Below are positions 10,890-21,900 of a DNA stretch of 64,000 nt, one piece after another; the stretch's first letter is position 1, and the number at the start of each line of letters is the position of its first letter. Origin of the DNA: Endomychus coccineus. Lineage: Eukaryota > Arthropoda > Insecta > Coleoptera > Endomychidae. The translations under genes and the position numbers were made by a program. Location of the stretch: assembly GCA_958510875.1 (NCBI GenBank), contig OY294068.1, positions 75,990,633-76,054,632 on the forward strand. The letters run 5' to 3'. Under the pieces are notes generated by a model. That model was not told the DNA's origin. It saw only the letters and a list, made by a program, of their open reading frames with translations, and made no database searches.

Positions 10890-11141
10890 CATAGTCAAAG
10901 TATACCAGGTCTGCCGGAGCCTCCCTTCCATCGTTTCTCGAGCTGGGTGACGTCACCCAGTTCCTCCAATCACAGCCTTGTTCTCATCAGCTCGTCGCCA
11001 GCACGTAACAACATCATATTATGTCGTCGTCTATGACATCAATGACATTAAATAAACGAAATAAACGACCAATCAGATTGCACTAAAATTTTAAAAAGAG
11101 TAGAACGCAGGCTCCGGCAGACACGGTATACTTTGACTATG
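10890..11141. mobile_element. 252-bp MITE with 9-bp target duplication
   Basis: The ends CATAGTCAAAGTATACC and GGTATACTTTGACTATG are inverted copies, with imperfect pairing continuing to about 33 bp (TCTGCCGGAGCCT). GGTAATAAC stands immediately outside each end (10881-10889 and 11142-11150). The interior, including a CTGGGTGACGTCACCCAG palindrome near 10943, has no coding frame. The 9-bp duplication fits MULE-type transposases among others; the autonomous partner is not in this window. Confidence 0.85.
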
Positions 11142-11150
11142 GGTAATAAC

Positions 11151-12354
11151 GTCATGAGCCCGATATATATTAAATAACAGACAACATTGAAGTTTGTAAA
11201 ATCGAGGCGAAGCCGAGATTTTACTATCGATCACGTCTGTTATTTGCGTATCGGTCGTGTGTTGCTCAGTACTTTTCATTATATTTAACGATGATTTGTA
11301 AGATTTGCATTTTTCTTCAATTCAAATTAGATTGACTTGTCGCTTGTGCCTTTACCGTAGCCACAAATCGCCATACGCCTGTCTTCAACGCCAATTTTCA
11401 AAGTGTAGAGATATTTAGGCATGAATGGTTTAATTTTATTTTTCTTCAAACATCTTCATTAATATTTAAGTCTAAAAGGCTGCATTTAAAATAGGTACTG
11501 TTATTCGGGTTATTTCGGAAATATTCTGAAATAATTTCGGTAGCTCCAATGTCTGCTGCCTCAGACCTTTTATGTTTTTTAATAATGTTACCTGCATTTA
11601 AATAAAATAAGAATTTAATACGCTCCTCAGAAAGTTTAGGAACTTAGGAAATTTACCTGATCACTTATTCTAATCTAAGAACATGTACATGGAAAATTTT
11701 GCATGCATTTGGATGCAGTTTATTGAAAATGTACATGCCACTTCCTTTCTGTCAATCTTATACCTAATTTTCACCTTTTCTTGAAAAGTCAGCTCAATGT
11801 TTCCATGTTATACTTACTTCTTAATATTACATTATCAGAACATTATCGTTATAATGAATAAGAATTATTGACGTTTGTATTTTGTCACGAGATATCGGAA
11901 TTGCTTTTGTCATGGCCTACTGTTCTAATAAGTGCAAGAATGAATCCTCATGAAAGCATCCACAGAAACTATTGAGATATTTTACACTCCATTTTGAGGC
12001 AGAAGAAATAGCAAATACCAAGGAAGAGGGAAGAAGAAATGTATTCGAATAGAAGGTGGCTTGGTAGAAGTTCAAATCGAATTTAAAATGATTAACTTAA
12101 CGCAGACAAACTCGTTTGAAATTACCAGGATAAAAACCTTTCCCGTGTATAATTTGGTGTTAATTAATGTTCTGACGGACATTTGGTCTTGATTTCATGG
12201 CACCCCAGATGCATTTCACGTGTTTTTGAATTTTTCACTTTCTGAAGTTTCCATACCCGTAGAAAAATAGCCAATGTATATTGTTAACAAAATTGGCACA
12301 TTGTAAGGTTTTAAAGTGATCTTCTGTATTTAATGATCTCAACTAGCTCACTAG
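11151..12354. other. Stretch without a clear gene; possible THAP scrap
   Basis: Mostly featureless AT-rich DNA. At 11912 a start codon opens MAYCSNKCKNESS, whose C-x4-C spacing is like the start of a THAP zinc finger, followed after a stop by HFEAEEIA-like sequence. This could be the remnant of a THAP-bearing transposase or gene exon, but it is too short and broken to call. Confidence 0.3.
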
Positions 12355-12359
12355 GATAT

Positions 12360-12551
12360 TGTTACTTTTATACAATCTACTTGTTGTATGATTCACTTGT
12401 TATGACAGACATAAAATAACATAGTTTTTGACATTGACTTGTATTGTCAAAAGTGAAATATAAAAAGATTCATTAAGAATATAATTTTTCTGTTTATTTC
12501 GACTTTGAACTAGAGAAAAGAAACTCACAGTAAGACTGACTAGTCTGAACA
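12360..12551 (+). repeat. BEL/Pao 5' LTR (192 bp)
   Basis: Same length and almost the same sequence as 23744-23935. The following bases, TTAGTCCTCCGAGC, occupy the primer-binding-site position and look like a decayed form of the TTGGTCCTTCGAGC motif often seen there in insect BEL elements. Confidence 0.94.
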
Positions 12552-12585
12552 TTAGTCCTCCGAGCAAAAAACATTCGTAAAAACA

Positions 12586-12797
12586 TGTCCATTCTAAGAA
12601 GGAGTGAACGAAAAACAAAGGGAATTCCTCCCGAAAGATATGAAAACATAGATGAAAACATTAAACAGACACAAGTGTCTTCTCATACATCAAGTGTCCA
12701 CGAAAATACAAACGGACAAAATCGTGTTCAAGAAGGAAGCTTTTGGAAATAGAACTGGAAGAAGCAAAAAGCCATCAAAGATTGAAAGGAGGAAACC
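12586..12797 (+). pseudogene. BEL/Pao gag, N-terminal piece
   Basis: A start codon 34 bases after the LTR opens MSILRRSERKTKGIPPERYE, the basic start common in BEL gag proteins (RRS..T.KGIPP). A frameshift near 12740-12750 moves the frame to GRSKKPSKIERRKPEI, which runs straight up to the hAT insertion and resumes on its far side in the same frame (DAEMIRKEAPV at 15449). Confidence 0.72.
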
Positions 12798-12805
12798 TGA
12801 AATAG

Positions 12806-15440
12806 CAGTGGCGGCTCCTCGAAGGAGGCTAAGGAGGCTCAGCCTCCTCACCAATTCATCTTAATGATCATTCTCCATTTTATTTCCTGTTTCTCTGATA
12901 ATTCTTTAAATTTTACAATTAATTCCCGTTCTCAGTAGTTATTTTCAATCCGGCAACAGTGGTCAGAGGGTAGATTCTCTATATATCTCAAATGCTGAGC
13001 ATGTGTTGTTCAATACAGTTGCCGTTTTTCCGACCAGTCAATCGCCAAATAGCGTGAAACGGCGAAAACGGCAACAGGGGAGGAAGGCTAGCTTTTCGTA
13101 CCCATTCGTCGGTCGAATGAAATACGATTACTTGCGCTCCCGCCTCCCGCTGCTAGAAGAATGCGGTTAGTTGTTGTTTTTATTCCACGAGGCGTAGTAA
13201 GGTTAAGTAGTTAATTTTTAAGTTATAATTTATCTAATCGGAATCGGTGAACATTAAAATTATGAGTGACTTAGTTGCAGAGTTCTTAGAAAATCCATTT
13301 AGTGCATTGACATATGATAGACAAGTGTTCTTCAAAAACAAACGGCCTTTACCGGATTTGAAAGGATTAGTGATGGCAGGGAAGTATCAAAATCGATCGT
13401 TTAATACTGATAATTATAAAAAATATGTATGGTTAACGGGATCTGATGTACACAATAAATTATATTGCTGGTATTGCTTGCTATTCACATCAGATACAAC
13501 TTCATGTTGGGGGCACTTGGGTTATAATGATTTGAAAAATTTAGCTCGTGGCCTAGAAAGACATGAAAAATCGCAGGAACATATTACATCGTGTATTAAG
13601 TTAAAATTAACCGGTAAACAGAATATTGTTAATGCGATTGATTCTACACGAACACGTGAAATCGAAAATCATAATAATACAGTTAAAGAAAACCACGAAG
13701 TTTTAAAAAAAATCATTGATTTCTTATTGTATTTATCATTTCAAGATTTGGCTTTTAGAGGGCATGATGAAACTGAAAATTCAGTTAATAAAGGTAATTT
13801 CAGGGAATTGTTAGATTTGTTTTGTAAATACGACAGTAAGCTTCGCGATTTTATGACTAACGCGTCAGTATTTGCAGGCATTTGTTTTGTTTTATGCGGG
13901 TATAATGGTTGAGTGACACCACGCGAAATAAGGTTAGATTAAAATTCGTCTGTTCGGTAAATTATTAATTGTAAAAATGGACAACTAGTGGAAAGATTTT
14001 TAGGGTTCTACGATGTTAGTTCGGGAAGAACAGCGGTCAATTTATTCAATTTTTCAATGGAAACATTTCAACGATTCGACTTTGCGAATAAATCAGACTT
14101 ACGACGGCATCTGTAATGGCGGGACATTTAAACGGTCTTCAAACAAACGTAAGTTTTAAATAACATAGTAGGAAACAGAATTCCCTGTAATGCTCGAACT
14201 CAATGGAATTTTACATCACATGCAATGTTTAGTTTACCATCCATAAAAATAAAGACAAATTAATTGAAATATTTGATTTTATATTAAACAGTGATGACTT
14301 TTCAACAGATCAGGTTTCATTGAATGCTGCTGTTGATTTAAAATCTTATTTAGAAAATGAAGAATTTTTGTTATTTCTTGATACTTTTAAATTAATATTT
14401 GAACAAACTGATCTTATTTTTCGAATTTTACAACATAAATTCACTAATATAATTCATTCAATAGATCGTTTAACACATCTCATTGATAAAATTCAAGTTT
14501 CCGTTATACAGAATTTCATTTTAATATTTTATTTGGAAATTATTCAACTGATGAGGCTTCTCCCGTGAAAAGGAGGAAAACATATAATTTGGTAGACAAG
14601 AAACTACATTATAAACAACTTTTTTATGAAATTTTAGATACTATTAAAGGTCAAATATTGAGATTCGATTTTCCGATTTACATGAATTGAAGTTTTTCAA
14701 TTTGACGAATAGAAGATTTTTCGAATCTTTTTCAAAAGAGTTTCCCAATACACTTTCAGATAACTTAGTTCTAAAATATAATTTTTTTGATAAAATAGCG
14801 CTGCACAATGAATTATGCGTTGTATACTGGGATAAAGATATTTTAGGCCAGTACGACAGTCACGCCGATATGATAAAATATATGATAGATAATGATTTGC
14901 AACCAGTCTTACCTCAGTTTTATAAACTACTTTGTTTGACAGTCACCATTCCTGTCACGTCGGCATCGGTGGAGAGATCATTTTCTACTCTCAAACGAAT
15001 TAAAACATACATGCGAAATACAATGGGCCAAAATCGTTTATACAATGTTAGTTTAATATCTATTGAAAAAGATTTAGTAAAACACTTAAAACATAATGAT
15101 ACATTTTATGATAATATTATTGATCATTTTTCGTAAATTAAAGACCGTAGAATTTCGTTAATATATAGAAAAGTTGATAAAATTAATAACAAAAAACAAA
15201 ATATGAAAAATTCCAAAAAAAAAAGAAAAAATATTAAAAATCCAAAAAAAAATAAAAAACAAAAAACGAACGAAAAAAAAATTCGTGGGCAAGAGAAACT
15301 CTATACCTCCACGTTGGTTCTTGCTGGGTAACAATCAATTTTGTCACAGAAGGTTAAATTAATTGGCTGAATAGAGTATATTTCTACAAAAACGTTTTAT
15401 GTCCAGCCTCCTCTCTCAAAAAGTTCACGAGCCGCCACTG
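12806..15440 (+). mobile_element. hAT transposon inside BEL gag
   Basis: The ends CAGTGGCGGCTCCTCGA and TCACGAGCCGCCACTG are inverted copies. TGAAATAG stands directly outside both (12798-12805 and 15441-15448), a perfect 8-bp target duplication, the hallmark of hAT. The CAGTGGCGGC terminus and the encoded ZMYM1-like transposase suggest a Tip100/Zaphod-type group. A second inverted stretch just inside each end (AGGAGGCT.. / CAGCCTCCTC) extends the TIR imperfectly. The total is 2,635 bp, about the full length for this type, with a decayed gene. Confidence 0.95.
13247..15136 (+). pseudogene. ZMYM1-like hAT transposase, decayed
   Basis: The first part (13247-13912, 221 codons from the first upstream ATG) has a TTF-type zinc finger pattern: YVWLTGSDVHNKLYCWYCLLF, W-G-H-L-G-Y-N-D, and RHEKSQEHI. 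It then enters the DUF4371-like region (LYLSFQDLAFRGHDE) and stops after FVLCGYNG. The middle (13912-14686) is readable only in patches. The last part (14687-15136) contains LPQFYKLLCLTVTIPVTSASVERSFSTLKRIKTY.., the hAT C-terminal dimerisation domain with its ASVERSFS motif. The total span of about 630 codons is the usual size. The acidic catalytic residues of the middle cannot all be placed because of the frameshifts. The protein would bind the TIRs and move the element. Confidence 0.88.
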
Positions 15441-15448
15441 TGAAATAG

Positions 15449-16535
15449 ATGCTGAAATGATAAGGAAAGAAGCCCCAGTGTAAATTGATTTATGAAGGTT
15501 CATTTAGAAAATCTACAATTTCTGGCGCTGTGAGTATCTTCGACTTAAATGAAATGACTATTCAGAATGAAAAAACCGGAGAAACGGAGAATAGTCATGT
15601 ACCAACAGATAATTTCGTTACAATGACTGCTGAAAATCTGAATCAAATTTGTAAATACTTTGAAAGTGAACTCTAATAATGGAAAATATATTGACAGGAT
15701 GGAAAGTTACAAATACCAATTACCAATTTTTGATGAAAATCCAGATGATTGGCCCATATTTCGAGGCCAATTTGAACGTTCTACCTAAATATTCAATATA
15801 TGTCATGCAGAAAATATAATACGACTCCGAAAATGTTTGAAAGGATGAGCTAGGGAAGCAGTCCAACTGCTCCTTATTGCACCAGAAAACGTGAAAAAAA
15901 TCCTGGAGACTCTGAAAATTACATTTGGAAGACCTGAATTGATAATTTCCAATTTAACAGACAGTTCGGTGAGCTACTCCTTCAAAAGAAGAAAGATTTG
16001 GAACATACTTAATTTTCTCTAATGTTGTTGAAAATTTAGTGACTACAATGGAAATTTTCAATAATACTGTGCATATGACAAACCCATCGATATTGAATGA
16101 AATTGTTATTAAATTACCACCTTTTTCCGTCTGAAATGGGCCGGCCGAAGAAATATTCCTAGAAGCTAACGTTACGCTAAAAACGTTTTCCATATGGATG
16201 AGAAAAATCGTTATTGCTGCCTTAAGCTGCACAGATTTCAATAGCTTCAACTTCCCTGAGAAAAAAGCATACGGAAACGATAAATTCCAATTCAGGAAGG
16301 ATGTGAATATTTTTTTCACCAAAAAATGCGATCAATGTTCATGCTGTCAGAGCAATTATCCTTTGATAGATTGTCAACATTTCAAGAAAATTGTTGTTGA
16401 TGAAAAGTGGACACTGGTGATTCCAAAGAAGCTGTGTTTCAACTGTTTGAAACCATCACATAATATTTACTCATGTAGAGGCAAGCAGAGATGTGGAATA
16501 GATGATTGTCAAAAATTCCACAAACAACGTTAACT
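15449..16535 (+). pseudogene. BEL/Pao gag, DUF1759-like part and zinc knuckles
   Basis: After the hAT element the gag resumes. Around 15690-15950 the frame reads YKYQLPIFDENPDDWPIFRGQ, AREAVQLLLIAPENVKKI, and FGRPELI, which is the DUF1759 core of Pao gag. Two stops interrupt it. At 16320-16530 the frame encodes CDQCSCCQSNYPLIDCQ and KLCFNCLKPSHNIYSC, followed by RCGIDDCQKFHK, the BEL-type cysteine-histidine array before the protease. The frame stops at 16531 and pol continues in another frame. Gag would form the particle; this copy could not. Confidence 0.85.
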
Positions 16536-16625
16536 ATAGGAAACAAGACGAAGAAGAAATAGCAAATTCTGTAAACATTAATTCGGAGCGAGAAGATCAC
16601 GTAGAGAGAAAAAGATCCAACTATC

Positions 16626-16962
16626 TTGTTTCGAATATTTCCCGTTAAGCTGAGAAGAAAAATGCAAGAAATTTCGACTTTTGTCTTGTTGGATGCCACA
16701 ACATCAATGATTGATAGCGAAATTGCTCAAGAAATAGGACTTGACGGACCTATGGAACCGCTTTGTCACCAATGGCTGAATAATGTTACGAAAAATGAAG
16801 AGATTCCAAAAAGAGTGTTTCTGGGAATAGCTGAAATGCAGGTAAATTTCAAAATGTATAAAATGAATAATGTCAGAACTGCGAGTGGACTGTCACTACC
16901 CAGACAGACTATAAATGTGGAAGAAATGAGCGAAGCTTATCCAAACATAAAAAAAACATCTT
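16626..16962 (+). pseudogene. BEL/Pao protease (DUF1758-like)
   Basis: This is a continuous frame with TFVLLDATTSMIDSEIAQEIG, where the family has LLD-x-G-S-T-x-x-L/I-I-D. The glycine-serine after the aspartate is altered here. DGPMEPLCHQW, the NVRTASGLSLPRQT stretch and VEEMSEAYPNIK are all recognisable DUF1758 landmarks. The coding frame is interrupted after the codon TCT (16960-16962) by the foldback element and resumes at the second TCT (19937-19939) in the same frame with SVYSFCDALPAILIG. Confidence 0.84.
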
Positions 16963-17756
16963 AGTCGAGTCAAATAGGTATTTCATTACGAAAATCGTTA
17001 GATATGGACCGATTTTGATGAAACAAAGTGCATTCGATTCGGAATGACGTCTAGAAAAAAGCTTACCGGTTAGTTTTTTGTGTAAATTTGTTATTATTTT
17101 TTTAAACAAAAAATTGATCAATTATTGGGGAAATTTAGACGGGGGTTTTCGGGGTCGCTGATTACGATTCTGAACTCAGATTAGCCAAAATCGAACTCCC
17201 CAGCTGGTAATTGGCCACTTTAATTGGACAAAGTGACCTTTTTTAAATTTCATTAAAAATAGCCAGGAAAAATCACTCGAGGGTTTTTGGGGTCGCTGAT
17301 TACGATTCTGAAGTCAAATTGTCCAAAATCGAACTCCTCAGCTGGTAATTGGCCAGTTTAATTGGACAAAATTGATCATTTCTTCTTAATTTCATCGCAA
17401 GTAGACAGGAAAAATTACTCGGGGGTTTTCGGAGTCGCTGAGTACGATTCTGAAGTCAAATTTTCAAAAATTTTAAATATGTATTTTCAAATGGAAATGG
17501 AGAAAAGATAATTTAAAAACGTGACAGCAGTAATTTTGACACTTACTCAAATTTTGCCACCACGATGACAATCAACTGCGTCAAGGCTAATGTTATTATT
17601 GCTAACCAATGTGAGAATATTATTCTATCACAAGAGAGAGAATTTGAATACATTCAAATTGCATGGGGGCAGAGGTGTTGCAGAATATTTTTTCAATCTC
17701 AAGAGAGAGAATTCCAGCATTCTGTAATCAAATTTGATTTCAGAATTAGCAAATTC

Positions 17757-18467
17757 TGTAATGATCGTGGAGAAATAATATTTATTCAAAAATGTGTTGT
17801 TTTATTTATAGGTGTACCCTCTTTCAATTTCTTAGGATGATAACAGCAATTTTAGGAGCAAAATATTAAATGGACGTATATGTCCATAGTATACGTGAAG
17901 ATGCTGTGTGCAATATAAAAAGACTGAGTAGAGAAGATAGAAGAAAATTTTAGATGAGCTGGAATTTATTTCAAATTAAAAAATTAAAAAATTAGAATTC
18001 GATTTTTTTCCTGATTTAAATTAATAACATCCCCCTTTTAACAAATTTTTGAACATTTAACATAAAACAACAACCTCCACAACCCCTAACTGAGGATTTC
18101 TGATTAGTTCTGATAAAATTAAGAAAAAATTATCAATTTCGTCCAATTAAACCTGCCAATAACCAGCTGAGGAGTTCGATTTTGGGCAATTTGACTTCAG
18201 AATCGTAATCAAAGACCCCAGAAACCTCCGAGTGATTTTTCCTGGCTATTGTTGATGAAATTTGAAAAAAATTGTTACTTTGTCCAATTAAAGTGGCCAA
18301 TTACCAGCTGGGGAGTTCGATTTTGGCCAATCTGAGTTCAGAATCGTAATCAACAACCCCGAAAATCCCCGACTAAATTTTCGCAATAATTAGCCAGAAA
18401 ATTGGTCAATTTTTTGTTTAAAAAAATAATAACAAATTTACACAAAAAACTAACCGGTAAGCTTTTT
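17757..18467 (+). repeat. 711-bp duplicated block, first copy
   Basis: Nearly identical to 19122-19832; I count only a handful of substitutions. It contains part of the FB-a centre, the right-hand tandem units and the CTAACCGGTAAGCTTTTT end of the inner arm. It stops abruptly at the join to the BEL integrase fragment. Confidence 0.9.
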
Positions 18468-19126
18468 CATATAAAAACAAAATCACCACTACATACTTGA
18501 AAGCTTCGGAGTTCGATGGATCAGAAGAAATCTTAGTTAAATACGTTCTAAGCATCAGTTTCACTCAAGAAATATCAGATTTGAAAAACAAGAAATCTTT
18601 GGGGAAATCAAACAGACTTTATACACTCATACCGTTTCTCGACAAAAAAGGTGTTCTCAGAATTAAAGGGTGACTGGAACAATCTAATGATCTGGATTTT
18701 TTCCAAAAACATTCTGCTATTCTTGATCCAAAACATCGTGTCATAAAATTGTTGAATGAAGATCATCTTAGATTTGAACATCAGGGACAAGTTCTTATTA
18801 CGAATATACGAATGAGATTCGACAAAAATGTTGGATTCTAAAATTGAGAAACGCTGTTCGAAAATGTAAAAATGAATGCTTCTCCTGTGAGAAAAGGAAT
18901 ATAGAACCACAAGTTCCTGAAATTGGTCAACTCTAGAGTTTTGTGAGACCATTTACTGTGACTGGAATTGTTTATTTTGAACCAATAACGGTAACAATTA
19001 TTGGTAGACGACATGAAAAACGCAGTACTGTTCTGTTTACTTGCATGAAAGTACGAACTGTCCACTTAGAAATAACAAATTCGCTCAATACCGACTCTGG
19101 TATTATGTCAATAAGGAGATTTGTAA
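18466..19126 (+). pseudogene. BEL integrase fragment inside the foldback element
   Basis: This 660-bp piece matches the host BEL element's own integrase region (22073-22136 plus 22759-23356) almost base for base, but holds one copy of the 312-bp unit that the host carries three times. It encodes the linker and the H2C2 zinc-binding part: KKGVLRIKG, HQGQVLITNIR, then after a frameshift RNAVRKCKNECFSC. The start of the core follows (FTVTGIVYFEPITVTIIG with the first catalytic aspartate position now E/Y, RTVHLEITNSLNTDS with the second). Short matching runs (TTCATAT on the left, TTGTAA on the right) sit at both joins. It is in the same orientation as the host. Confidence 0.87.
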
Positions 19127-19832
19127 TGATCGTGGAGAAATAATATTTATTCAAAAATGTGTTGTTTTATTTATAGGTGTACCCTCTTTCAATTTCTTAG
19201 GATGATAACAGCAATTTTAGGAGCAAAATATTAAATGGACGTATATGTCCATAGTATACGTGAAGATGCTGTGTGCAATATAAAAAGACTGAGTAGAGAA
19301 GATAGAAGAAAATTTTAGATGAGCTGGAATTTATTTCAAATTAAAAAATTAAAAAATTAGAATTCGATTTTTTTCCTGATTTAAATTAATAACATCCCCC
19401 TTTTAACAAATTTTTGAACATTTAACATAAAACAACAACCTCCACAACCCCTAACTGAGGATTTCTGGTTAGTTTTGATAAAATTAAGAAAAAATTATCA
19501 ATTTTGTCCAATTAAACCTGCCAATAACCAGCTGAGGAGTTCGATTTTGGGCAATTTGACTTTAGAATCGTAATCAAAGACCCCAGAAACCTCCGAGTGA
19601 TTTTTCCTGGCTATTTTTGATGAAATTTGAAAAAAATTGTTACTTTGTCCAATTAAAGTGGCCAATTACCAGCTGGGGAGTTCGATTTTGGCCAATCTGA
19701 GTTCAGAATCGTAATCAACAACCCCGAAAATCCCCGACTAAATTTTCGCAATAATTAGCCAGAAAATTGGTCAATTTTTTGTTTAAAAAAATAATAACAA
19801 ATTTACACAAAAAACTAACCGGTAAGCTTTTT
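19122..19832 (+). repeat. 711-bp duplicated block, second copy
   Basis: Second copy of 17757-18467. Beyond 19832 the foldback arm continues to its true end (CTAGACGTCATCCCGAATCG..., inverse of 16998-17056), while the first copy ends at the integrase fragment. Confidence 0.9.
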
Positions 19833-19936
19833 TCTAGACGTCATCCCGAATCGAATGCACTTTGTTCCATCAAAATCGGTCCATATCTAATATTTTTGTA
19901 AGTCGGCCTTGTTTTAATACCTATTTGACTCGACTA

Positions 19937-21900
19937 TCTGTTTATTCTTTTTGTGATGCCCTACCAGCAATTCTTATTGGCCAAGATCAATATGCTTTGG
20001 CAATGACAAGAACAGTTTATCAAAGTTATTGGGATACACCATTCGTATTCAGAAATCTACTGGGTTGAGTTGTACATGGAAGATATCCCCAGGGAAAGGA
20101 AGTTTCTGAAAATTCTTTGATATATCACGTTTGTTGTAAGTCTCAAGGAGAAATCCATAAAGATATTAACAAACTAGTGAAAGATCCTTTCAAAATAGAG
20201 AATTCTGGGATAAAATGTTTGGAAGAAAAGGTAGGTCAAAAGAAGACGACAGAGCAGTTAAAATTTCGGAAAATACCATCAAACGAGTTGGAAATCATTT
20301 CGGAATAGGCCTCTCATGGAAATGCAGTAATGTTACATTACCTGATAGTAAAGCGGTTGAAATGAATCGTCTCAAATGTATGGAGAGGAAAATGAACAAG
20401 AATGAGAATTATGCAGCAGATTACTGCAATAAAATCGAGGAATATCTGAAAAGAGGTTACATTCGTAAGCTGAGTAGAACGGAAGCAGAAAAAGAAGATT
20501 CAAAAACATGGTATTCACCTCATTTTGGTGTGGTTAATCCAAATAAACCAGGCAAGCTTAAATTGATGTTCGACGGTGCCGCTAAGTCAAACGGTATCAG
20601 CCTAAACGATCAATTTTTACAAGGTCCAAACTTTTTGCAGAATTTCACATCAATTTTATGAAAATTTCGACAGAAGAAAATAGCATTCTGTTCTGACATT
20701 CGAGAAATGTTTCATCAAGTTCTGATTCGAGACGAAGATTGTTCAGACCAACGCTTTTTTTGGCGAGGTATGGACAGATCAGAAAAGCCCGATGTGTACG
20801 AAATGAAAACTGACGTTTAGGGCAACATTCTCCCCTTCAATGGCCCAGTTTGGCAAAAATAGAAATGCTGAAGAACACTACCAGAAGTATCCTGTAGCAG
20901 CCAGGGCAATAATTGAAAAACGCTATGTTGATGACTATCTGGATAGCACAGACACGGAGGAGGAAGCTATTCAATTAATGTCAGAAGTAATAGATATCCA
21001 TGGGAAAGCTGGATTTGAAATCTAAGCTGGACAAGCAATTCCCAAGGAGTTATAGATAACATTCTCGAACAACTCGTATCTCAAAATCAGAAAAATTTAA
21101 ATTCCTTTCTTCATCAACCTGCGGAAAGGGTGTTAGGACTATGGTGAAATCCCGAGACAGACAATTCGATATTTTCACTCAACCTTCAGAAAATTGATTC
21201 GAAAATCATGGGCAAAAGGGAAATACCGACAAAAAGAGAAATTCTTAGAGTTGTCATGTCTGTCTTTGACCCTCTAGACTTTTTGTCACCATTGGTGGTG
21301 AAGTTCAAAATTTGTGGAAATGTAGAATAGATTGAGATGATCAAATATCTAAAGACATGAACACGAAATGGCTGCAACTATTGGAGGAACTGAAGAAGAT
21401 TGATGAAATATATATACTCGGATGCTATGGTCCACATATATACAAAAGCGGAAGTGTAGAACTTCATGCTTCTGCGATAGTAGCGAAAAAGCATTTTCAG
21501 CAATTGTCTATCTGAGATTCACTAATCAAGGTATATTTCAAATCTCCTTTGTTAGTGCGAAAACTCGAGTGGTACCTATGAAACCAATCACCATACACAG
21601 ATTGGAGCTACAGGCCACAGTTATGTTAAGTATACTCGTGAATACGATAAAAGAAAACCTTGAAATCGAAATCAACATAATTTATCTCTGGAGATACTCA
21701 AAAATTGTCTTACATTGGATTTGATCTAACTCAAAGAGATATGAAACTTTCGTATCTGTAAGAGTTGGGGAAATAACAGACATTACAGACATTGATAATT
21801 GGTATTGGGTCCCTAGAGAAAAAAACATGGCAGATGAAAGCACGAGAGAAGTGAATACAGCAAGCAAAAGTGAATGGTTAACAGGACCGAACTTTTTGGA
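19937..21900 (+). pseudogene. BEL/Pao reverse transcriptase and RNase H
   Basis: The frame resumes at VYSFCDALPAILIGQDQ (19940) and runs in pieces. VKISENTIKRVG and RLKCMERKM lead to the RT fingers (GVVNPNKPGKLKLMFDGAAKSNGISLND). The palm follows (FCSDIREMFHQVLIRDEDCSDQRFFW with the first aspartate), then KRYVDDYLDSTDTEEEA at 20910-20960 with an intact catalytic YVDD. At 21240-21300 FDPLDFLSPLVVKFKI marks the connection. At 21420-21720 CFCDSSEKAFSAIVYLRF and KTRVVPMKPITIHRLELQA are the RNase H-like part of Pao elements. At least five frame breaks or stops lie between these blocks. It would copy the element's RNA into DNA. Confidence 0.9.

Larger units (their letters stand above)
16963..19936. 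mobile_element. Foldback transposon FB-a, inside BEL pol
   Basis: It begins TAGTCGAGTCAAATAGG and ends with the exact inverse, between two copies of the codon TCT (16960-16962, 19937-19939). The outer about 500 bp on each side are inverted copies. Each arm holds tandem units of about 143 bp with the core GGGGTCGCTGATTACGATTCTGA (17157, 17296, 17443 on the left; inverted counterparts on the right). The element has no recognisable transposase. Its inside is complex: a 711-bp block occurs twice (17757-18467 and 19122-19832), and a BEL integrase fragment sits between the copies. The termini and repeat core tie it to the elements at 51049 and 52210. Confidence 0.88.

Noticed and set aside
11912..12060. 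Possible THAP zinc finger
   Set aside because: Only the first two cysteines and a vague histidine region fit, with a stop between; kept as a remark only.
17565..17840. 91-codon frame in the centre of FB-a as a transposase
   Set aside because: No transposase motif; its second half lies in the duplicated block, and its few BEL-like residues could be chance.
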